From the NCBI GenBank assembly GCA_038148435.1, contig JAYQVM010000034.1, positions 1 to 17,972 on the forward strand: a stretch of 17,972 bases of DNA. Reading direction: 5' to 3'. The DNA comes from UBA5109 sp038148435. Its GTDB lineage: Bacteria; Pseudomonadota; Gammaproteobacteria; Pseudomonadales; Pseudohongiellaceae. The notes beneath the pieces were generated by a model. It had not been told where the DNA came from. It searched no databases and was given only the letters and a program-made list of their open reading frames with translations. The translations under genes and the position numbers were made by a program. Below, piece after piece: positions 14,639-17,972 of this stretch; the stretch's first letter is position 1, and each line of letters begins with the position of its first letter.

Positions 14639-16202
14639 TTGCTGGCGGTTTACTAGAGATATCGTAGGACACCCTTGAGACTTCACTAATCTCGTTAATG
14701 ATACGACTGGAAACGGTTTCCAATAGTTCATAGGGCAAGTGTGCCCAGCGTGCCGTCATGAAGTCCACAGTTTCCACGGCTCTAATCGCTAATACATAGG
14801 AATAACGGCGCCCATCACCGACCACGCCAACAGACTTGACAGGTAAAAACACCACAAACGCCTGGCTGACCTTGTGATACCAGCCAGCCTTATATAGCTC
14901 TTCGATAAAAATGGCATCAGCCTGACGCAGGATATCGCAGTATTGCTTCCTAACCTCACCCAGAATCCGCACACCGAGACCCGGACCCGGGAAGGGATGC
15001 CGATAAACCATATCATAGGGAAGACCCAACGCTAGGCCTAGTTTACGGACCTCATCCTTGAACAGTTCACGCAGGGGCTCTAGCAATTCCAGCTTCATTT
15101 CTTCCGGTAAACCACCAACATTATGGTGGGATTTAATGACATGAGCGTTACCGTGTTTAGAACCAGCTGATTCAATCACATCCGGATAAATCGTTCCCTG
15201 AGCTAGCCACTTGACCTGTGTACCGAGCTTTCCTGCCTCTTCATCAAAAACATCAATAAAGGTATTACCAATAATCTTACGTTTTTGCTCAGGATCATTA
15301 ATGCCTGCCAGCCTTTGCAGAAAAAGATCTTCGGCATCGGCACGGATGACCTTGATTCCCATATGATGGCCAAACATTTCCATGACCTGGTCACCTTCTT
15401 GTAAACGCAGCAGACCATTATCAACAAAGACACAGATCAACTGGTTGCCAATAGCCTCATTCAACAATGCAGCAACAACCGATGAATCGACGCCGCCTGA
15501 AAGACCCAGCAGAACCTGATCATCACCGACCTGTTCACGAATACTTTTGATCGAATCTTCAATGATATTAGCTGGCGTCCAGAGCGCCTCACAATCACAG
15601 ATATCATGTACAAAGCGATTTATAATACTCTGTCCTGCCGGCGTATGTGTGACTTCCGGATGGAACTGGATAGCATAAAAACCTCTATTTTCATCGGCCA
15701 TGGCAGCCACCGGAGCACTTTCTGTGGATGCAATAACTCTAAAACCTTGAGGTATACGAGTAACCTTGTCTCCATGACTCATCCAGACGTTATGCAAAAT
15801 TTTTCCATCTCTTTCGATAGGACTTTCCAGATTAGCTAACAACTGGCTTTCGCCTTCCAGAGTAATGGCTGCATGTCCGAATTCAGATTTGTCAGATGCC
15901 TCAACTTCACCTCCCAGCTGCTGTGCCATAGTATGCATGCCATAACAGATTCCCAGCACGGGAATATTTGCCGCAAACAGATAATCCGGTGCAGCTGGCG
16001 CGTTAAGAATATGCACTGACTCGGGGCCGCCAGAAAGAATTACTCCTTGGGGTGCAAAGTCCTCAAAATCTTCTTGAGGAATATCATAATGAAAAATTTC
16101 ACAGTAAACCCCGGCTTCACGAACCCGACGTGCAATTAACTGGGTGTACTGGGAACCAAAATCAATGATAAGGATTTTCTGTGCGTGAATGTTCTGGGAC
16201 AT
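14622..16202 (-). CDS. guaA: GMP synthase (glutamine-hydrolysing)
   Basis: Makes GMP from XMP, ATP and glutamine in the cytoplasm. The 526-residue protein is close to the E. coli length. The N-terminal amidotransferase triad is Cys86 (GICYGMH), His181 and Glu183 (FHPEVTHT). The ATP pyrophosphatase loop is SGGVDSS at 235-241. The dimerisation domain ends in the usual PPATIEWE. I chose ATG at 16202; the TTG at 16208 has no support. No good ribosome site is visible beyond a distant GAG. It lies downstream of guaB in the same direction but 350 bases away, so it may have its own promoter. Its last 18 bases serve as one repeat of the inserted element, without changing the protein. Confidence 0.97.
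   Translation of the reverse strand: MSQNIHAQKILIIDFGSQYTQLIARRVREAGVYCEIFHYDIPQEDFEDFAPQGVILSGGPESVHILNAPAAPDYLFAANIPVLGICYGMHTMAQQLGGEVEASDKSEFGHAAITLEGESQLLANLESPIERDGKILHNVWMSHGDKVTRIPQGFRVIASTESAPVAAMADENRGFYAIQFHPEVTHTPAGQSIINRFVHDICDCEALWTPANIIEDSIKSIREQVGDDQVLLGLSGGVDSSVVAALLNEAIGNQLICVFVDNGLLRLQEGDQVMEMFGHHMGIKVIRADAEDLFLQRLAGINDPEQKRKIIGNTFIDVFDEEAGKLGTQVKWLAQGTIYPDVIESAGSKHGNAHVIKSHHNVGGLPEEMKLELLEPLRELFKDEVRKLGLALGLPYDMVYRHPFPGPGLGVRILGEVRKQYCDILRQADAIFIEELYKAGWYHKVSQAFVVFLPVKSVGVVGDGRRYSYVLAIRAVETVDFMTARWAHLPYELLETVSSRIINEISEVSRVSYDISSKPPATIEWE
14623..14640. repeat. Right 18-bp direct repeat within the guaA 3' end
   Basis: The same 18 bases as 11556-11573. They include the final guaA codons (T-I-E-W-E) and the first two bases of its stop. 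Because the last stop base comes from the element, guaA now ends TAG, whereas joining across the left flank would give TAA. Confidence 0.7.
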
Positions 16203-16552
16203 TAACAATACTCTAATGAATTCTTACCTATTAATATACATCGTATTTATTCAGTCACTAAAAACCGGTTTTGTCTTTGCTAAAGATTTTTTTCCATTAC
16301 AGATATCGCGTTCACGATAGCTTTTTTCCTACATCTAAATACGGATGATTTTCATAGTAAAATTTAAAAAAAATCAATGAATACGCTAATTGTTAGTGCA
16401 GCTTATCAAATGAAAAATATTTATCTGCAGCGTGAGCGCTATGATCGCAGCAGAGTCGAGTAAAAAGCACAGATTGAGCGTACTTATGGTTTAGTACGTG
16501 ACCAACTGAGTACTTTTTATCTAAGAGGCTGCAAGAGCAATAACTCCTACTC
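16203..16552. other. guaB-guaA intergenic region, no gene seen
   Basis: I see no convincing gene in these 350 bases. They contain a perfect palindrome AAAACCGGTTTT (16261-16272), about 60 bases before guaA, and a TATATT that could be a -10 box (16233-16238, minus strand) without a good -35. A long imperfect inverted repeat lies close to the end of guaB (listed separately). The gap is longer than in E. coli, where the two genes are close together. Confidence 0.5.
16459..16521 (-). terminator. Long imperfect inverted repeat after guaB, probable terminator
   Basis: Outer arms TAAAAAG (16461-16467) and CTTTTTA (16513-16519) and inner arms CGTAC (16479-16483) and GTACG (16494-16498) can pair, with partial matches between them, as one hairpin about 60 bases long. 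On the minus strand an A-run precedes and a T-run closes the structure, about 30 bases beyond the guaB stop. A terminator or processing signal is likeliest; folding was not computed. Confidence 0.4.
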
Positions 16553-17972
16553 CTAACTGACGCGGTAATTCGGAGCCTCTTTAGTAATTGATACATCGTG
16601 AACGTGGGACTCAGACACCCCAGCCGATGTGATTTTCACAAATTTCGGTTTAATCCGCATCTCTTCAATATCCTTGCAGCCAGTTAGCCCCATACTGGAT
16701 CGAATACCGCCGATCAGCTGAAATATAATGGCCGACATAGGTCCTTTGTAAGGCACCCTGCCCTCTATTCCTTCGGGCACCAGCTTAGCAGCGCCGGCCT
16801 CTATATCCTGAAAATAGCGATCGCTGGAGCCGTGGTTTTTTGACATGGCACCGAGCGAACCCATGCCCCGGTAAGCCTTGTAAGAACGTCCCTGGTATAG
16901 TTCAACATCTCCCGGGGATTCTTCGGTGCCCGCCAATAGGGAGCCGATCATCACCACATTGGCACCGGCAGCGATGGCTTTGGCAATATCCCCGGAAAAG
17001 CGAATACCACCATCGGAAATAATAGTGACATCTGTATCTTTGAGTTCTTCGGCAACATTGGCAACGGCAGTAATCTGCGGGACTCCGACACCAGTAACAA
17101 TACGTGTTGTACAGATTGAACCTGGGCCAATACCGACTTTCACTGCATCTACTCCGGCATCCACCAACGCTCTAGCGCCGGCTGCCGTTGCAACATTGCC
17201 TCCGATCAGTGAAACCGTCGGAAAAGCCTCCTTGATATCCTTGACACGGTTAATGACTTCTTGGGAGTGGCCATGTGAGGTATCTACTACCACTGCATCG
17301 ACGCCGGCGGCTACCAGAGCCCTGACGCGTTCTTCAGTATCGGGTCCGGTGCCTACCGCTGCACCAACACGTAACTGACCCAGAGCATCCTTACAGGCAT
17401 TGGGATACTCTTCCGCCTTGCGGATATCCTTGAGAGTAACCAGGCCCTTGAGCTGAAACTCGTCATTCACCACCAGCACTTTTTCAATGCGGTGCTTGTG
17501 CAGGAGCTTTTTGACTTCATCGAGCCCCGTTTCTTCCGGGACGGTAACCAAGCGCTCTTTCGGCGTCATGATTTTGTTGACGCAGGCATTGAGGTCATTT
17601 TCAAACCGAACATCACGACTTGTGACAATACCTACAAGCTGCTTGCTTTCCAGATTTTCTACGACCGGCATACCCGAAATATGATGCTCCTGAATCATGT
17701 CCAGCAGTTTGCGCACGGTGGTGTCAGGTGTAATGCAGATCGGGTCTGTAACCACACCACTTTCGTATTTTTTTACGGTGCGCACTTCCCTTGCCTGCTC
17801 TTCAATGCTCATGCTCTTGTGAATGATACCAATTCCACCTTCCTGGGCCATGGCAATAGCCAGGCGGGATTCGGTAACGGTATCCAGGGCAGAGGACACC
17901 AGGGGAATATTCAGCGTGATAGTGCTGGTCAATCGGGTTTTCAGGTCCACCGTGTTAGGCAGCACCTTGGAA
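16553..17972 (-). CDS. guaB: IMP dehydrogenase (N-terminus beyond the window)
   Basis: Oxidises IMP to XMP with NAD+, the rate-limiting step toward GMP. The visible 473 codons run to the window edge and, by comparison with E. coli GuaB, lack about the first 20 residues; the first visible residues are S-K-V-L-P-N-T. The two CBS domains are present (VVTDPICITPDTTVRKLLD and MTPKERLVTVPEETGLDEV). The catalytic loop GPGSICTTRIVTGVG carries the active-site Cys. The flap GMGSLGAMSKNHGSSDRYFQ and the terminal ESHVHDVSITKEAPNYR are typical. Compared with E. coli, the flap appears to have an extra Asn-His after AMSK. It precedes guaA in the GMP pathway and on the chromosome. Confidence 0.96.
   Translation of the reverse strand, partial: SKVLPNTVDLKTRLTSTITLNIPLVSSALDTVTESRLAIAMAQEGGIGIIHKSMSIEEQAREVRTVKKYESGVVTDPICITPDTTVRKLLDMIQEHHISGMPVVENLESKQLVGIVTSRDVRFENDLNACVNKIMTPKERLVTVPEETGLDEVKKLLHKHRIEKVLVVNDEFQLKGLVTLKDIRKAEEYPNACKDALGQLRVGAAVGTGPDTEERVRALVAAGVDAVVVDTSHGHSQEVINRVKDIKEAFPTVSLIGGNVATAAGARALVDAGVDAVKVGIGPGSICTTRIVTGVGVPQITAVANVAEELKDTDVTIISDGGIRFSGDIAKAIAAGANVVMIGSLLAGTEESPGDVELYQGRSYKAYRGMGSLGAMSKNHGSSDRYFQDIEAGAAKLVPEGIEGRVPYKGPMSAIIFQLIGGIRSSMGLTGCKDIEEMRIKPKFVKITSAGVSESHVHDVSITKEAPNYRVS

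Larger units (their letters stand above)
11556..14640. mobile_element. Small integrase-less element inserted at the 3' end of guaA
   Basis: The 3.1-kb segment is bounded by 18-bp direct repeats matching the last codons of guaA, the usual footprint of site-specific integration into a gene end; guaA 3' ends are known integration hot spots. The element keeps guaA intact. It carries a minus-strand operon (acyltransferase, 102-residue and 66-residue proteins) and one plus-strand gene (159 residues). Its outermost genes face outward and finish inside the repeats. A 7-bp inverted motif lies 13 bases inside each repeat. No tyrosine or serine recombinase, transposase or replication gene is recognisable. 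It may therefore be a remnant, an element mobilised in trans, or a cassette whose mobility proteins are among the unknown small genes. Confidence 0.6.

Noticed and set aside
16302..16326. TATCG...CGATA followed by TTTTTT on the plus strand, like a terminator
   Set aside because: The stem is only five pairs and there is no plus-strand gene just upstream.
16538..16556. A sequence resembling the 18-bp att repeat at the end of guaB (ACTCCTACTC)
   Set aside because: Only about nine of ten bases match the first part of the repeat and the rest differs; probably coincidence.
16393..16596. 67-codon minus-strand ORF between guaA and guaB
   Set aside because: It overlaps the guaB end out of frame, covers the long inverted repeat and resembles no protein.
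16926..17378. 150-codon plus-strand ORF opposite guaB
   Set aside because: Antisense shadow of a strongly conserved gene; composition reflects guaB codon use.

Overview
The window is most consistent with a marine gammaproteobacterium that lives with light. It carries a green-type proteorhodopsin, a complete set of retinal-synthesis genes and a photolyase operon, next to guaB and guaA genes of gammaproteobacterial character. I cannot assign the genus. By eye, the guaB/guaA end is richer in G+C than the proteorhodopsin/carotenoid part; I did not compute this.

Layout. (1) Positions 64-3112, continuing to 4680 (minus strand), form a tight photolyase operon. In transcription order it holds an Fe-S bacterial (6-4) photolyase, a 54-residue DUF2256 zinc-ribbon protein, a cryptochrome DASH and a third photolyase/cryptochrome, then a terminator. 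Every junction overlaps. (2) Positions 4846-10294 (minus) hold crtE-crtI-crtB-crtY-blh, which take isoprenoid precursors to beta-carotene and cleave it to retinal. The order suggests one transcript, and a 24-codon ORF follows blh. (3) Positions 10295-10580 are a divergent control region with a good promoter for proteorhodopsin and a 12-bp palindrome on the crtE side. (4) Proteorhodopsin lies on the plus strand at 10581-11351 and ends in a strong hairpin terminator. (5) Positions 11556-14640 look like a 3.1-kb insertion. It is bounded by 18-bp direct repeats that match the last codons of guaA, and carries a membrane acyltransferase and three unrecognised small genes but no recognisable integrase. 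(6) guaA lies at 14622-16202. After a 350-bp gap comes guaB, cut by the right edge of the window.

How the genes fit together. The crt/blh enzymes make the chromophore for the proton-pumping rhodopsin, and the neighbouring photolyases repair or sense the UV/blue-light damage that comes with a sunlit habitat. GuaB and GuaA are housekeeping GMP synthesis enzymes. The 3' end of guaA appears to have served as an integration site for the small element, whose cargo probably modifies a surface polysaccharide. This element is the least explained part of the window. Both of its outermost genes point outward and end inside the repeats, and a 7-bp inverted motif lies exactly 13 bases inside each repeat.
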